Assembly (NCBI RefSeq): GCF_002964665.1
Contig: NZ_PQBZ01000030.1
Span: forward strand, 132,388-196,387
Origin: Pseudoalteromonas sp. T1lg23B
Lineage (GTDB): Bacteria > Pseudomonadota > Gammaproteobacteria > Enterobacterales > Alteromonadaceae
Direction of reading: 5' to 3'
DNA length: 64,000 nt
The notes beneath the pieces are model-generated. The model did not search any database, was not told the DNA's origin, and saw only the letters and a program-made list of their open reading frames with translations. The position numbers and the translations under genes were made by a program. Below are positions 18,709 to 27,971 of this stretch, one piece after another (the stretch's first letter is position 1; the number at the start of each line of letters is the position of its first letter).

Positions 18709-20643
18709 TTAATTGGCAAAGTTTAGGCTGTCTTGAACGCTAACAAGTTCCCACGTTTTATCGTACAGCGCACCCGTGTTATACAGTGTTTTCGTCGCTT
18801 CTCTGGTAGGGAACGAACAACAGAACTCATAGCCTGGATACTTAACCCACAGATAGAACTCACCTTCGATTGCTTTCATGTTATTACTGATGTCCAGACC
18901 GTAAACCAATTCTGAATCAGACAGAACTTTACTGATATCGATATAGGCTTCTGCTGTTAGGGTATCACCAATGATCAGAAAATCTACACCAATGCCGCCA
19001 CTTGCTATCAACAAGTCGATTCCCGCTGTCGCATACGCTTCAAGGCTTGCAGTGAGTACATCACCACCGATACTAAAGCGTAAGTCTTCGTATTTAAGGT
19101 CGGTATTGACACCCACGCTGCCCTTCACACCCGCAGAAACAGTGATTGGTACAATAACAATGGTGAAGGTGGTTGAGAACAGCTTTTGTTCTTCTTCCCA
19201 ATCATAGCCATAACTTTTATTCAAGGCTTCTAATGTCTCTGACTCGTCGATAAGTGAATTGCCAATCAAACTGGCTTTCATACCGTATTCAATGGTGCCT
19301 GCACCGCCGTCTGCATTACCATAGACACTAGCGCTAAATAGGCTCTTACTTTGATTAAACATGTATAAAGTAAAAGCGCCAAACGCTGATGCTGAAGCTT
19401 TTCCGCCATTTACATTGGCAAAAGCCATTGATGAGCTGAACAAAGGGATAACCGCGACTTTTGACTTATCTCCATAAACGTTTGCAAACATGTCCATGAT
19501 AAGCAATGAGTCTTTGCCCTTTATAACGATGGCAGATGGAGAAACTTGGCCCGAATCTGCTTTTGCAGCCATAGGGTAGAGCATTTGATTTGCTTGTGCC
19601 GCTGCGGCTGCATTCAACTGCTCTGCTTGTGGGTGATCGTCAGGCACTTCATTTTTATACAGCGTGTAAGGCACTTCGATGGTCAGCGTGTTATTGGCTG
19701 TGTTGCTCTCATCAAACTCAGAGGTATCTTCTAGTGTCATGGTCAGCTCAAAGCTGTTGCTGTCTGAGTCTACATTGTATGCGTCATGTAGCTTGCCAAG
19801 TAACACACCATTGATAGCGATATCATATGGGAAGTAATGACTTTGCTCATGATCTTTGAACTCAATGTGCATTTTATCATCGTAGTGATTCAGGCCTTCT
19901 TGCCAAAAGTGAACAGGCAGGGTTTCACCATTGATGGTAATCGTTGCTGAGACATTTGCGCTGTTTACACCCGAGCCAAATTTACTCGCATCAAAGTGAC
20001 CAATTAAGTCTGCTTCTTTGTGCTCTGGCGCACCCTCGGTGCTGGTTTCACGCAAACCAACATCAGGGAAAATAGCATAGCCATCACCTACAACCAGTTT
20101 GTCCATAACGAAGTCATGATATTTAGAAGAGTCTATTGAAACCTGTGCGTAGGTAGTGAAATCACCGGTTTCGTGTCCGCGTGAGGCGTTGTCATCTAGG
20201 TCTTGCTCATCTTCAATGCTTCTGGCGCTGTCAACGTACCCAGCAATGAGATATTCACCACTTGGCATATCCATGTTTGGCAACATCAGCTGAGCGGTAA
20301 AGCTCTGCTCGCCCGGTGTTAGTTGCGCGATATAGTGAACACCCAAGTTGTAACCTTCTGGGTTATCATGGGTTTTAAGTTGCTCTACTTTGTCTTTAGG
20401 AATGGCCATAAAGGTAACACCCACATGCTCTGTTTCCAGCAAAGTCGTGTTAATAGTAAAGTCGAGGCTAATAGGTTGGCCAGGTTGGAAAACACCTTGT
20501 TCTGGGTTTTTAATTTCCATCAAGGCGACGTTTTCAACATCACTATTGGTTAAATTGTCTGTATTAACCTTCACCGAGTTGTCATCACTCGAGCAAGCGG
20601 TCAAAAAGAGAGGTAGCACTAGGGCTAGATATTTTGTGCGCAT
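18709..20643 (-). CDS. Large lipoprotein of unknown function
   Basis: 644 residues. The N-terminus MRTKYLALVLPLFLTACSSD is a lipoprotein signal (Cys17). The first half looks like several immunoglobulin-like or CARDB-like beta domains (for example ANNTLTIEVPYTLY). The second half has glycine/alanine-rich beta segments (KASASAFGAFTLYMFNQS) and alternating hydrophobic strands, and a pair of adjacent cysteines near the end (EFCCSFP). No family recognised. It is first gene of a two-gene operon with the HEAT-repeat protein, so a joint export, adhesion or lipid-handling role is possible but unproven. Confidence 0.75.
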   Translation of the reverse strand: MRTKYLALVLPLFLTACSSDDNSVKVNTDNLTNSDVENVALMEIKNPEQGVFQPGQPISLDFTINTTLLETEHVGVTFMAIPKDKVEQLKTHDNPEGYNLGVHYIAQLTPGEQSFTAQLMLPNMDMPSGEYLIAGYVDSARSIEDEQDLDDNASRGHETGDFTTYAQVSIDSSKYHDFVMDKLVVGDGYAIFPDVGLRETSTEGAPEHKEADLIGHFDASKFGSGVNSANVSATITINGETLPVHFWQEGLNHYDDKMHIEFKDHEQSHYFPYDIAINGVLLGKLHDAYNVDSDSNSFELTMTLEDTSEFDESNTANNTLTIEVPYTLYKNEVPDDHPQAEQLNAAAAAQANQMLYPMAAKADSGQVSPSAIVIKGKDSLLIMDMFANVYGDKSKVAVIPLFSSSMAFANVNGGKASASAFGAFTLYMFNQSKSLFSASVYGNADGGAGTIEYGMKASLIGNSLIDESETLEALNKSYGYDWEEEQKLFSTTFTIVIVPITVSAGVKGSVGVNTDLKYEDLRFSIGGDVLTASLEAYATAGIDLLIASGGIGVDFLIIGDTLTAEAYIDISKVLSDSELVYGLDISNNMKAIEGEFYLWVKYPGYEFCCSFPTREATKTLYNTGALYDKTWELVSVQDSLNFAN

Positions 20644-20787
20644 ATTTTATTATTTCCATTATAAAAAACAGTGCTTTTGTAGCAATAAAAAATGGATGGA
20701 ATATGGAGGAGTATTCTGCTCTGACCAGAGTTTGCTGATTAATTATTCTTAATATTTAGCTTTGGATTGCTGTAGGGAATGATAATG

Positions 20788-20806
20788 CACGTCTTGATTA
20801 GACGTG
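20788..20806. terminator. Small hairpin downstream of the LysR gene
   Basis: CACGTCT and AGACGTG are exact complements around TGATT, 70 bp past the LysR stop (minus strand) and upstream of the lipoprotein operon. It could be a weak terminator or an operator. Confidence 0.35.
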
Positions 20807-20876
20807 GCTGATTAAGCGATTATTGCTTGGCAGCGAATAGCCGCCAGTAACGCGCGAGCGGTTCAAGGTAGCCATG

Positions 20877-21833
20877 CTAAAACTTAACTTGCGGGTCGCA
20901 GTGTTGCGCCCATGTTTGTTGGCTATTTTCTCCTTGTTCTTCAAGCGCTGTCATTAAAAAGTCTAGAAATACTCTGACTTTTGCGGGCAAATATTCGCGT
21001 TTTGGATAGATAGCAAATACACCGCTATCGATTTGTGGTGGTCTGATATGAGGATACAGAGAAACCAATGCGCCGGAGTCTAGGTACTGTTTTGCTAAGA
21101 AGTGTGGCAACTGCGCTATGCCCATGCCATTGGCGCACATACTTGCCATAGACTCACCATCGTCTGTTAAATGCGTGCGTTGTAGCTCACACAGCTCGAA
21201 TTGACCTTGTTCGTTGGGTAGATAAATTGGTTGTAGCTGGCGTGTTTCTTTGATGCGAAAGCCAATCCATCTATGATGTTCGAAGTCTTGGTATGTTCTT
21301 GGCGTACCGTGCTCTTTTAAATATAAAGGAGATGCACAGGTGAGAAAGTCCATAGGACTGAGGCGGCGCGCAATCAAACGACTGTCTTTCACAAACCCCG
21401 TTCTTATCGCAATATCGATGTTGTTTTCGATAATATCGACATGCAGATCATTTATTTCTAAATCTAGTTTTATATCGGGGTAGCGCTTGCAAAATGCGGG
21501 CAGGATCGTACTCAGATAGAGGTGCCCGTAACAAACGGCTGAATTAACCCGCAATGTGCCACTAGGTGCATCGTTAACATGCTGCAAGTCCTGTTCAACA
21601 TCCGTTAATTCGTGGATGACTTTGCGTACGGTACTGGCGTAGCGCAGGCCACTGTCGGTGATACGCAGTTGTCTTGTTGAGCGTTGAAATAGAGTGAGAT
21701 TTAGTTGTGCCTCTAAACGAGAAATCGCTTTGCTAACCGTAGATGGGTCGGTGTGACAGGCTTTGGCGGCAGAGGCGAAGCTGCCACTATCACAGGTGGC
21801 TAAAAACATTTCTAACGTTCTAAGTTTATCCAT
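20877..21833 (-). CDS. LysR family transcriptional regulator
   Basis: 318 residues. The N-terminal winged HTH is typical (LEMFLATCDSGSFASAAKAC, STVSKAISRLEAQLNLTLFQ) and is followed by a periplasmic-binding-protein-like effector domain. The sequence resembles the CrgA-type LysR subgroup. It is transcribed divergently from an MFS transporter gene, the classical LysR arrangement, so it most likely controls that transporter and itself. Two dyads in the intergenic region are candidate sites. Effector unknown. Confidence 0.93.
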   Translation of the reverse strand: MDKLRTLEMFLATCDSGSFASAAKACHTDPSTVSKAISRLEAQLNLTLFQRSTRQLRITDSGLRYASTVRKVIHELTDVEQDLQHVNDAPSGTLRVNSAVCYGHLYLSTILPAFCKRYPDIKLDLEINDLHVDIIENNIDIAIRTGFVKDSRLIARRLSPMDFLTCASPLYLKEHGTPRTYQDFEHHRWIGFRIKETRQLQPIYLPNEQGQFELCELQRTHLTDDGESMASMCANGMGIAQLPHFLAKQYLDSGALVSLYPHIRPPQIDSGVFAIYPKREYLPAKVRVFLDFLMTALEEQGENSQQTWAQHCDPQVKF

Positions 21834-21845
21834 TCCTTGTGTCTC

Positions 21846-21857
21846 TATTGCGCAATA
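21846..21857. promoter_or_regulatory. Dyad TATTGCGCAATA near LysR start
   Basis: A perfect 12-bp palindrome 13 bp upstream of the LysR start codon, inside the LysR-MFS divergent region. Position suggests an autoregulatory or RNA polymerase-occluding site. No experimental support. Confidence 0.4.
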
Positions 21858-21882
21858 TAGGTCGAATATAGCAGTAAAGATT

Positions 21883-21899
21883 CGTGAATACTATTCATG
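21883..21899. promoter_or_regulatory. Candidate LysR operator (GAATA-C-TATTC dyad)
   Basis: CGTGAATACTATTCATG is a 17-bp imperfect palindrome (one G-T mismatch) with centre at 21891, about 90 bp before the MFS start. Size and placement fit a LysR-type recognition site. Confidence 0.45.
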
Positions 21900-21986
21900 G
21901 GTCTTTGGGATTATTGCCCATTTTTCTATTTTTTTCAGCAGCATAGAATCTAGCTCACGATCAACAAATCATTTTGTGAGTACACC

Positions 21987-23210
21987 ATGTTTAAACCTAT
22001 TCGACCCAGCGAAGTGTCGGCCCATGGCACATTAGATTATCTACTTGTTGCTTTTGTTGCCATGGTGGGATTGGCCTATCTTAATTTTTTACCCGCTGTT
22101 GTGGATGCGTTGGTTTACGGTATGGAATTAACTGAAGCGCAAGCGGGGCAGGTTGTCGCCCTTAATGGCTATGGCGCTTTATTAGGCTTGATGGCGGCGG
22201 CATTGTTGAGCGAGCGTTTACCATGGCGAACCTTGCTATTTGGTGCTTTGGCGATGTTATGTGGTTTGGATTTTAGCACGGTGTGGCTCAATGACTACTC
22301 ACTGATGCTGGTTTGGCGATGTGTGGGGGGCGCATTAGGCGGCATGAGCGTCGGCATTGCGTTTACGGTGTTAGCCAAGCTGCGCAAAGGCGACCGTGCC
22401 TTTGGTCTATTGTTGTTGATGCAATTTGGTATAGGGTCATTGGTTATTTACGCCTTACCCACATTACGAGTTTGGGGAGGCGAACTCGCGGTGTTTTACG
22501 TGATGTCCGCGCTGTGTGCGCTTGGCTTGATCTGTACTTTGTTATTACCCAGTTTTAAGGGCTGCGTCCCGTTCGCTAATGGCTCTGAGCGACAAAAGGG
22601 TCAACCGCCACAAAAGCGTATACGAGCAAATACGTTACTTTTATTGCTTGCTATGAGTGCTTATCTGATTGCTGCTAGCGCCATTTGGACCTATGTTGGT
22701 CAAATAGGTCATACAGCGGGATTTGATGAAGTAACGGTTAATATATCTATCGCTGTAACGGGGCTATTAGGATTAGCAGGGGCCATGTTGCCTGTCATCG
22801 GGGTTCATCGATTTGGCCGTTCTTGCTGGCTAGCTGCAGGCGTGGTGTTATCCTTCTGTAGCGCTGTTTTGTTGTGTTTCTCTGCGCATCTTTTCGCCTA
22901 TGTGATTGCAATGTCTTTGTTATTTTTCTCATGGCCTGCTGTTCATTCATACTTTCTTGCGCTCATTACCCAAGACGACACCCATACGACATTGGCGAGC
23001 ATTGCTGCTTTGCTGTCGTATGGTGCATTGGCAACCGGACCCATGCTGGGCTCGTTACTGCTGCGTGATGAGCGCTTTTTGATCATGTTGTGTGGCTGTG
23101 CATTGTTGTTTGCGCTGAGCTTTTTGTTGCTACTTAAACCAGTACATCGATACCAAGTATCCGACTACAAAAGAATAACTCCCTCGTCACGTAAACATGC
23201 GGCGCGATAG
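21987..23210 (+). CDS. MFS transporter (YbfB/YjiJ-like)
   Basis: 407 residues with about twelve membrane helices and a central cytoplasmic loop near residues 190-215 (SERQKGQPPQKRIRAN). The N-terminal half has LLVAFVAMVGLAYLNFLPAV and an inter-helix LAKLRKGDRAFGLLLL segment typical of the family. It is probably a drug or small-metabolite exporter. Divergent LysR gene suggests inducible expression. It is followed by an AhpD-like gene 42 bp downstream on the same strand, so the LysR-controlled unit may extend to 24829. Confidence 0.88.
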   Translation: MFKPIRPSEVSAHGTLDYLLVAFVAMVGLAYLNFLPAVVDALVYGMELTEAQAGQVVALNGYGALLGLMAAALLSERLPWRTLLFGALAMLCGLDFSTVWLNDYSLMLVWRCVGGALGGMSVGIAFTVLAKLRKGDRAFGLLLLMQFGIGSLVIYALPTLRVWGGELAVFYVMSALCALGLICTLLLPSFKGCVPFANGSERQKGQPPQKRIRANTLLLLLAMSAYLIAASAIWTYVGQIGHTAGFDEVTVNISIAVTGLLGLAGAMLPVIGVHRFGRSCWLAAGVVLSFCSAVLLCFSAHLFAYVIAMSLLFFSWPAVHSYFLALITQDDTHTTLASIAALLSYGALATGPMLGSLLLRDERFLIMLCGCALLFALSFLLLLKPVHRYQVSDYKRITPSSRKHAAR

Positions 23211-23252
23211 GTTTTAAAACTGATACACCAACCACTACTTAAGGAGAAGGAA

Positions 23253-23798
23253 ATGATCCGCTCACTACTTAACAAAACCCTACGCTCAACGGCGCAGCGC
23301 TACGATTACGATGTGGGTTACATGCAGGATATTCTAAGGAGCGATTTATCCGCTTTTTTGCGATTTATGGGTTTTCAGACTATGGCTTCCTACTCTGGAA
23401 ATTTGCCGCCAGAAGTCATATACGCAGCGAGGCTTAGGGCAATTCTTTGGGACGACTGTGGGCCGTGCACGCAGCTGGTTGTCAATATGGCGCTGGAAGC
23501 GGGCGTCGATGCTGAACATATTCAAGCGATCATTGCTAAAGAGGTGGATTTGTTGCCGCCGGAGGTTGCTTTGATTGTTGAGTTTACTGACAGCGTGTTA
23601 GCACATAGCACTCATGCTGATGAATTAAGAGAAAAAATACAGACGATTTGGGGGCAAAATGGGCTTGTTTCACTGGGGTTGGCTATCAGCGCGATGCGGG
23701 TTTATCCCACCCTTAAATATACGCTGGGTTATGGCAAAAGCTGTAGCCGTATAACACTCAATGATTTGACACTGACTCCTAATAACAACCGTGTTTAA
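23253..23798 (+). CDS. AhpD-like carboxymuconolactone decarboxylase family protein
   Basis: 181 residues with an excellent ribosome site (AAGGAGAAGG). The helical AhpD fold is suggested by LRAILWDDCGPCTQLVVNM, which carries a redox CxxC pair (Cys69, Cys72) preceded by acidic residues, the expected peroxidase/thiol active-site layout. Probable role: alkylhydroperoxidase-type or thiol-disulfide chemistry. It is followed closely by a membrane protein and an SCO1-like protein, pointing to a small redox operon. Confidence 0.82.
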   Translation: MIRSLLNKTLRSTAQRYDYDVGYMQDILRSDLSAFLRFMGFQTMASYSGNLPPEVIYAARLRAILWDDCGPCTQLVVNMALEAGVDAEHIQAIIAKEVDLLPPEVALIVEFTDSVLAHSTHADELREKIQTIWGQNGLVSLGLAISAMRVYPTLKYTLGYGKSCSRITLNDLTLTPNNNRV

Positions 23799-23809
23799 CA
23801 ACCGTGTTT
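23784..23809 (+). repeat. 13-bp tandem duplication over a stop codon
   Basis: AACAACCGTGTTT occurs twice in direct succession (23784 and 23797). The AhpD-like stop codon (TAA 23796-23798) straddles the junction, so the duplication has not changed the protein much. Confidence 0.9.
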
Positions 23810-23826
23810 AGCCAGCGGAGGAAAGT

Positions 23827-24225
23827 ATGTCACAGACGATAAGCATCAGAATTGCGATGTTGTTGGGCTTACTCGCCATGATCAACGGAACATTTATGAT
23901 TTTAGCGCCTGAGCCTTGGTATTGGCTGGTGCCTGGCGTGTCAGATAGAGGACCTTTTAATCAGCACTTGGTGCGCGATGTTGGCATCAATTATCTGCTC
24001 ATTGGTGTTGCCTTTGTTCTTGGCTGTGTTTACCCGAAGCAGAGATTGGCGCTTTGGTTGTTCCCCGCTGCGTGGCTTTTGGGTCATGCAATTTTTCATA
24101 TTTGGGAAGTTTTGGTCGGTTTATGTAGCCCTGTATTTTTGCTAATTGATTTTGCAGGCGTAACTTTACCTGCGCTGTTAAGTGTGTATCTAATTTATGT
24201 CAGTTATACATTACAGCGTCAGTAG
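23827..24225 (+). CDS. Four-helix membrane protein in redox operon
   Basis: 132 residues with four hydrophobic helices (about residues 8-28, 52-72, 76-98, 103-127) and an N-terminal PEPWYWLVPGV motif between helices 1 and 2. Ribosome site GGAGGAAAG. The gene lies between the AhpD-like and SCO1-like genes and overlaps the latter by 29 bp if that uses its first ATG. Family not recognised; perhaps a membrane anchor or quinone-interacting partner of its neighbours. Confidence 0.75.
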   Translation: MSQTISIRIAMLLGLLAMINGTFMILAPEPWYWLVPGVSDRGPFNQHLVRDVGINYLLIGVAFVLGCVYPKQRLALWLFPAAWLLGHAIFHIWEVLVGLCSPVFLLIDFAGVTLPALLSVYLIYVSYTLQRQ

Positions 24226-24829
24226 GCGCTTCGCATTCGCTATGGGAGTGATCAGCATTGCGCTTTTGCTTGGCACTGTGCTGTCTTTTATTGCGCCTAA
24301 GGTTACACCTTCAAGTGGTATTGAGTGGTTAGCCGAGCCTAAGCATATTGTGAATTTTAGTCTGCAAACACAAGCAGGTGAATATAGCCGACAGTCGTTA
24401 CTTGGCCGTTTTAGTATCGTATGGTTTGGCTTTTTACACTGTGTTGATGTGTGTCCACTGGGCTTGATGAAAGCCTCGGAGCTTGCCGAGCAACTACGTA
24501 ATTTAGGTGCTCAACCGCAGCCCGTGTCTTTTGTTTTTGTTTCAGTTGACCCTGAGCGGGACAGTACTGAACACCTTGCACAGTTTGTAAAACATTTTGA
24601 TGCGTCACTGCTTGGTGTAACTGGAGACAAGTTAGAGCTTGAACGGTTTGCTAGCAGTTTAAAGGTCCGTTTTCATGTTTCATCCAAGGGGCAGGATTAT
24701 AGCGTGTCACATGGAGAGATGTTTGCAGTGATAGCGCCCGATGGCAGTTTAGTGGCGCGTTTTGCAGCTGATTTTGATGTCAAAGTGCTCGCGCAAGAGC
24801 TACGACTGTATATGCAAGCATATAAGTGA
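24197..24829 (+). CDS. SCO1/SenC family thioredoxin-fold protein
   Basis: 210 residues with an N-terminal membrane anchor (FAFAMGVISIALLLGTVLSF) and a thioredoxin-like domain. The conserved copper/redox ligands are present: FLHCVDVCP (Cys82, Cys86) and VSHGEMF (His172). Family members deliver copper to cytochrome oxidase or act in thiol redox defence. The first ATG overlaps the preceding gene by 29 bp and lacks a good ribosome site; ATG 24242 is an alternative but would shorten the anchor. Confidence 0.87.
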   Translation: MSVIHYSVSRRFAFAMGVISIALLLGTVLSFIAPKVTPSSGIEWLAEPKHIVNFSLQTQAGEYSRQSLLGRFSIVWFGFLHCVDVCPLGLMKASELAEQLRNLGAQPQPVSFVFVSVDPERDSTEHLAQFVKHFDASLLGVTGDKLELERFASSLKVRFHVSSKGQDYSVSHGEMFAVIAPDGSLVARFAADFDVKVLAQELRLYMQAYK

Positions 24830-24878
24830 CATCAGTAACGGGGTAATGGTAGTCGTGGCACTCGTTTCAGGTGATGAG

Positions 24879-24899
24879 ATTCTGAAACAAGTTCAGAAT
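24879..24899. repeat. Short palindromic intergenic repeat (ATTCTGAA-acaag-TTCAGAAT)
   Basis: An exact 8-bp inverted repeat around ACAAG, followed by GACG. Elements of the form GATTCNGAACAAGTTCNGAATGACG are common interspersed repeats in many proteobacterial genomes, so this is likely one genomic copy. It lies 50 bp after the SCO1-like gene and may also end its transcript. Confidence 0.6.
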
Positions 24900-25126
24900 G
24901 ACGCGATAAGTTCGAAATGACGAAACCTGTTGAGAGTGATAAGCCAAAATTGGGAAAACGACATAACCCAAACACAGATGTCGCCTTCTTGAACAAGGTC
25001 AGAAACTCTTAGCAAGTAGCATTAGGCAAAGGTAGAAGGTTATGGCTATTTCAACCTATAGATTAAATTTTCTCATTCCTTCATTAAAGAGTTAGGCGTG
25101 GGGATCAGGCTGTGATAAGGGCGGAT

Positions 25127-25354
25127 ATGAGAGATAAGGGCATTAATAGGCGCAAGGCCGCTTGCAGGTATGTGACGGAGTTGCGGTTGCGCTATCGCCA
25201 TTTACGTAAACTTCATGGTTTAACACAAGCACAACTAGGTGAATTAATTGGCGTTGATCAGGCTACAATCAGCAATTTTGAAAGTGGTAGAACGGTGATG
25301 AGCATCACACAGGCTTATGAAATAGCGATGATTTTTGATGTTGAATTAGCATAG
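25127..25354 (+). CDS. XRE family helix-turn-helix protein
   Basis: 75 residues; nearly all is one HTH domain (LHGLTQAQLGELIGVDQATI, then SNFESGRTVMSI). ATG 25127 has an AAGGG site; a GTG at 25112 in the same frame is possible. A stem-loop follows at 25386. It stands alone with no toxin-like or membrane partner on either side, so its target cannot be guessed. Confidence 0.83.
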   Translation: MRDKGINRRKAACRYVTELRLRYRHLRKLHGLTQAQLGELIGVDQATISNFESGRTVMSITQAYEIAMIFDVELA

Positions 25355-25385
25355 TAGCTTCATTTTCAAGTTGCCTGAAAAAACG

Positions 25386-25420
25386 TAGCGCCTTCCAACA
25401 TTCATTGTTAGTTGGCGCTA
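25386..25420. terminator. Hairpin after the XRE gene
   Basis: TAGCGCC pairs with GGCGCTA and the inner CCAACA with TGTTAGTTGG. It is 32 bp past the stop codon of the XRE gene and lies between convergent genes. Confidence 0.6.
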
Positions 25421-25428
25421 TGAGCGAG

Positions 25429-25461
25429 AAAAAAGGGCCACCCAGGCCTATGCCTTGGCCC
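25429..25461 (-). terminator. Terminator of the M14 carboxypeptidase gene
   Basis: On the minus strand GGGCCA(A) and TGGCCC form a stem directly followed by TTTTTT. It begins 7 bp after the stop codon. Confidence 0.8.
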
Positions 25462-25467
25462 AAATTT

Positions 25468-27714
25468 CTATTCGGCCACTGAAATGTAAAGTACTTTCAA
25501 GCTAAAGTAGTAGTCATTGTCTACCGCAACTACCTCTACTTTGTGCTCTCCGGCATGACTAAACTCATATTCAAGCACGGCATCTCTAGCGCTTAAATAC
25601 TCACCGTTTATTCTCCAGCCGAAAAACGCGACCGAGCCATCAGGGTCATAGCTTTTCGAAGCATCAAATCGGCAGCGCAGTTTTTCACATTCATAGCTCA
25701 CGTCGACGATGGGTAAGACTGGGCCATCCATTTCGAAGGACTTTTCTGTAGAGTTACGCTGAGCATAGCGGTTCTCAACCTCGAGCTTGACTGTCTGTGT
25801 ACCTTTTAGCCCTGCAAACTCCACACTTGACCCATGCAAGGGTACTGTAGCGTGATTAATGAACCATTTATAGGTCAGCTCCTCATCAGATGTTGATTCA
25901 GGCATAGCCGTTAATCTACAGCCGCCATATTCGCACTCTGTGACAAAGTCCACTTGAGGTGCTGCAACAGGAGCCGCTGCGCTACTATCTAGAGTGAGCT
26001 GTTGCGTGGCTTTGACTCCCCAGTTTCCATCGCTATCCTGTGCTTGCAAAATAAGCGTGTAGCTACCGTTTGGCCAAAAGCGGGTATTTAATGGGTGGTT
26101 AATGAACTCTTCGGGTGTATCGAATACCCCATCAACCGGTTTGAGCTTTATTTTTCTACCAAACTTTCTACCGTGGCGTTCAACTTTTAGTCGTACTTTC
26201 TTAATGGCTTGGCCAGGTTCAATTTGAGTATCATTCGGTGCGAGTAAAAACTCATCGCTGATGCGTGCTTGAATGGTCAGTTCACTTCCTTGAGGTACTG
26301 CCTCAGAGCCTGCGCCTGAGACTCTCAAGTCTAGTACTTCAGGGCCCTGTGGTGTGATGTACGGAGCATCGGCAATTTTGGCAGCATAGAGCAATGCCTG
26401 TAAGTTGTTGGGTAGTATTTCTTGTTGATAGCTTTCACAGCTTTCAAAGAAGGTGCGACCTAACTCGAACACAAAGCTGGCGACACCCAACTCAGAGTAG
26501 CCAAGACCCAATGTAGTGCCATCTGCGGGATACAATTGCACACCGGGGATCGCTTGGTAACCATTAAATGCGGCAAAGCGCTGGGCCAACTGTTTTAACT
26601 GTGGTTCATTAGGCGCGGCCTCATTGGTTGTATCATAGGGGTATAAAATCAAACCACCAGCGCTGTGAATATCCAAAAATACGCCTTGCGTATCCAAAGG
26701 TGCAGCATCGCTTGGCAAGTCACCACGACGGTCCTCAAACAGGCTGCGTACGTAACGCTCAATAGCTTGAACTTCGGGCTCTGATGCAGCGACTGGCCCC
26801 CGGTAAGTTGAATCACATTGCTCGCCACTAGAGCCATTATCGATGGCAAACCATTCGTAGCTAAAGTTGCGGTTTAGGTCGACCCCGCGTCTTTGCGGTG
26901 TATCTGCACAATAGTTATCATTGGTGTTTTTGCGCCATAACAAGCCTGTTTCAGCCAGTTTTCGGCCATCTGGGTTGGCAACAAAGAGAATATGGATGTC
27001 ACGCTCTTGTAATATCCATTGTACATCAGTGTTAGTTTGATAGTTATCTACTAAGTACTGAGCAAACGCGAGGGTTGTCGCTGCGGTTGTATATTCTCTA
27101 GCATGTATCGCACTTTGCATAAATACAATGGGCTTAGGCTTTTTACGTTTTTTACTTTTTTTGCCAAGCACTAGGACGTTGAGATCATAACCGCCCAAAC
27201 CTTGAGTTTTTTCCCATGATGAACCAATTGGTTGCCAAGAAGCCAATTGCGGATAACGCGACGCAATGTCTTGGGCCTGTTGATAGGTTTCTTCCACGCT
27301 TGAATAGCACTGAAAACCAGGGATCCCGGTTAGCTCATTGAGACTGCTGCTTTTGATTGACCGCGCAGTCTTGGTGGTCGTCTCTCGTTGTAGCGCTTGC
27401 TTGAGGTGGGGTTGATTTTTAAGTACTTGTTTGGCCTCTACTGGCAAAACAAAATATCCGCTTTTACGTAGTTCATCGACATCACTTTGTTCTAGCAGTA
27501 GGGTAACAAAGCTGTTTTGTCTGTCTATGAGGGCGTCATGATATTGATGGGCCAATTGATAGCTGTGCTGTTCGCTATTGGCTAATATACGATAAGTTTT
27601 TAACGGGTTGATGGTATTGGCTGAATCTTTGGGTAGTTGTGAACTTAACTGTGTGGTTGCATAACTGGTTGTGGCAGATAACGCAAACAGCATAATTGCT
27701 GAAGTTACTTTCAT
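25468..27714 (-). CDS. Secreted M14 zinc carboxypeptidase with C-terminal PKD-like domains
   Basis: 748 residues; signal peptide cleaved near SYATTQ (~residue 19) and a propeptide-like segment to ~120. The zinc ligands are visible: AIHAREYTT (His204, Glu207) and LDIHSAGGL (His350); VDLNRNFSYEW holds the substrate-binding Asn/Arg (N281, R282) and VFELGRTFFE the catalytic Glu417. Two C-terminal beta modules (from ~600) resemble PKD/Ig domains, one containing DASKSYDPDGSVAFFGW. It is a secreted peptidase releasing C-terminal residues. A terminator follows. The PKD modules may bind substrate or the cell surface. Confidence 0.93.
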   Translation of the reverse strand: MKVTSAIMLFALSATTSYATTQLSSQLPKDSANTINPLKTYRILANSEQHSYQLAHQYHDALIDRQNSFVTLLLEQSDVDELRKSGYFVLPVEAKQVLKNQPHLKQALQRETTTKTARSIKSSSLNELTGIPGFQCYSSVEETYQQAQDIASRYPQLASWQPIGSSWEKTQGLGGYDLNVLVLGKKSKKRKKPKPIVFMQSAIHAREYTTAATTLAFAQYLVDNYQTNTDVQWILQERDIHILFVANPDGRKLAETGLLWRKNTNDNYCADTPQRRGVDLNRNFSYEWFAIDNGSSGEQCDSTYRGPVAASEPEVQAIERYVRSLFEDRRGDLPSDAAPLDTQGVFLDIHSAGGLILYPYDTTNEAAPNEPQLKQLAQRFAAFNGYQAIPGVQLYPADGTTLGLGYSELGVASFVFELGRTFFESCESYQQEILPNNLQALLYAAKIADAPYITPQGPEVLDLRVSGAGSEAVPQGSELTIQARISDEFLLAPNDTQIEPGQAIKKVRLKVERHGRKFGRKIKLKPVDGVFDTPEEFINHPLNTRFWPNGSYTLILQAQDSDGNWGVKATQQLTLDSSAAAPVAAPQVDFVTECEYGGCRLTAMPESTSDEELTYKWFINHATVPLHGSSVEFAGLKGTQTVKLEVENRYAQRNSTEKSFEMDGPVLPIVDVSYECEKLRCRFDASKSYDPDGSVAFFGWRINGEYLSARDAVLEYEFSHAGEHKVEVVAVDNDYYFSLKVLYISVAE

Positions 27715-27971
27715 GTTATTTCCTTATTACAGATAATTATTGTTATTTGGTAATATTTCTACAGCGTAAATTGATTCCTTATACGAGGGGAAGTTAATTC
27801 TACCGTAATTAGAAACAGGTTGTTTTTCAAGCTGATTTTTTACCTAAATTGTAATTTCTTGTTGGGAATATTGTTGTTAGATATGCTCCAAGCTCAGGTT
27901 TATTCTGGGCTGTCGGGCGATTGATATCGCTGTGGGAGTACACATAAATAATTCTTAAAAACAGAGGTTGT

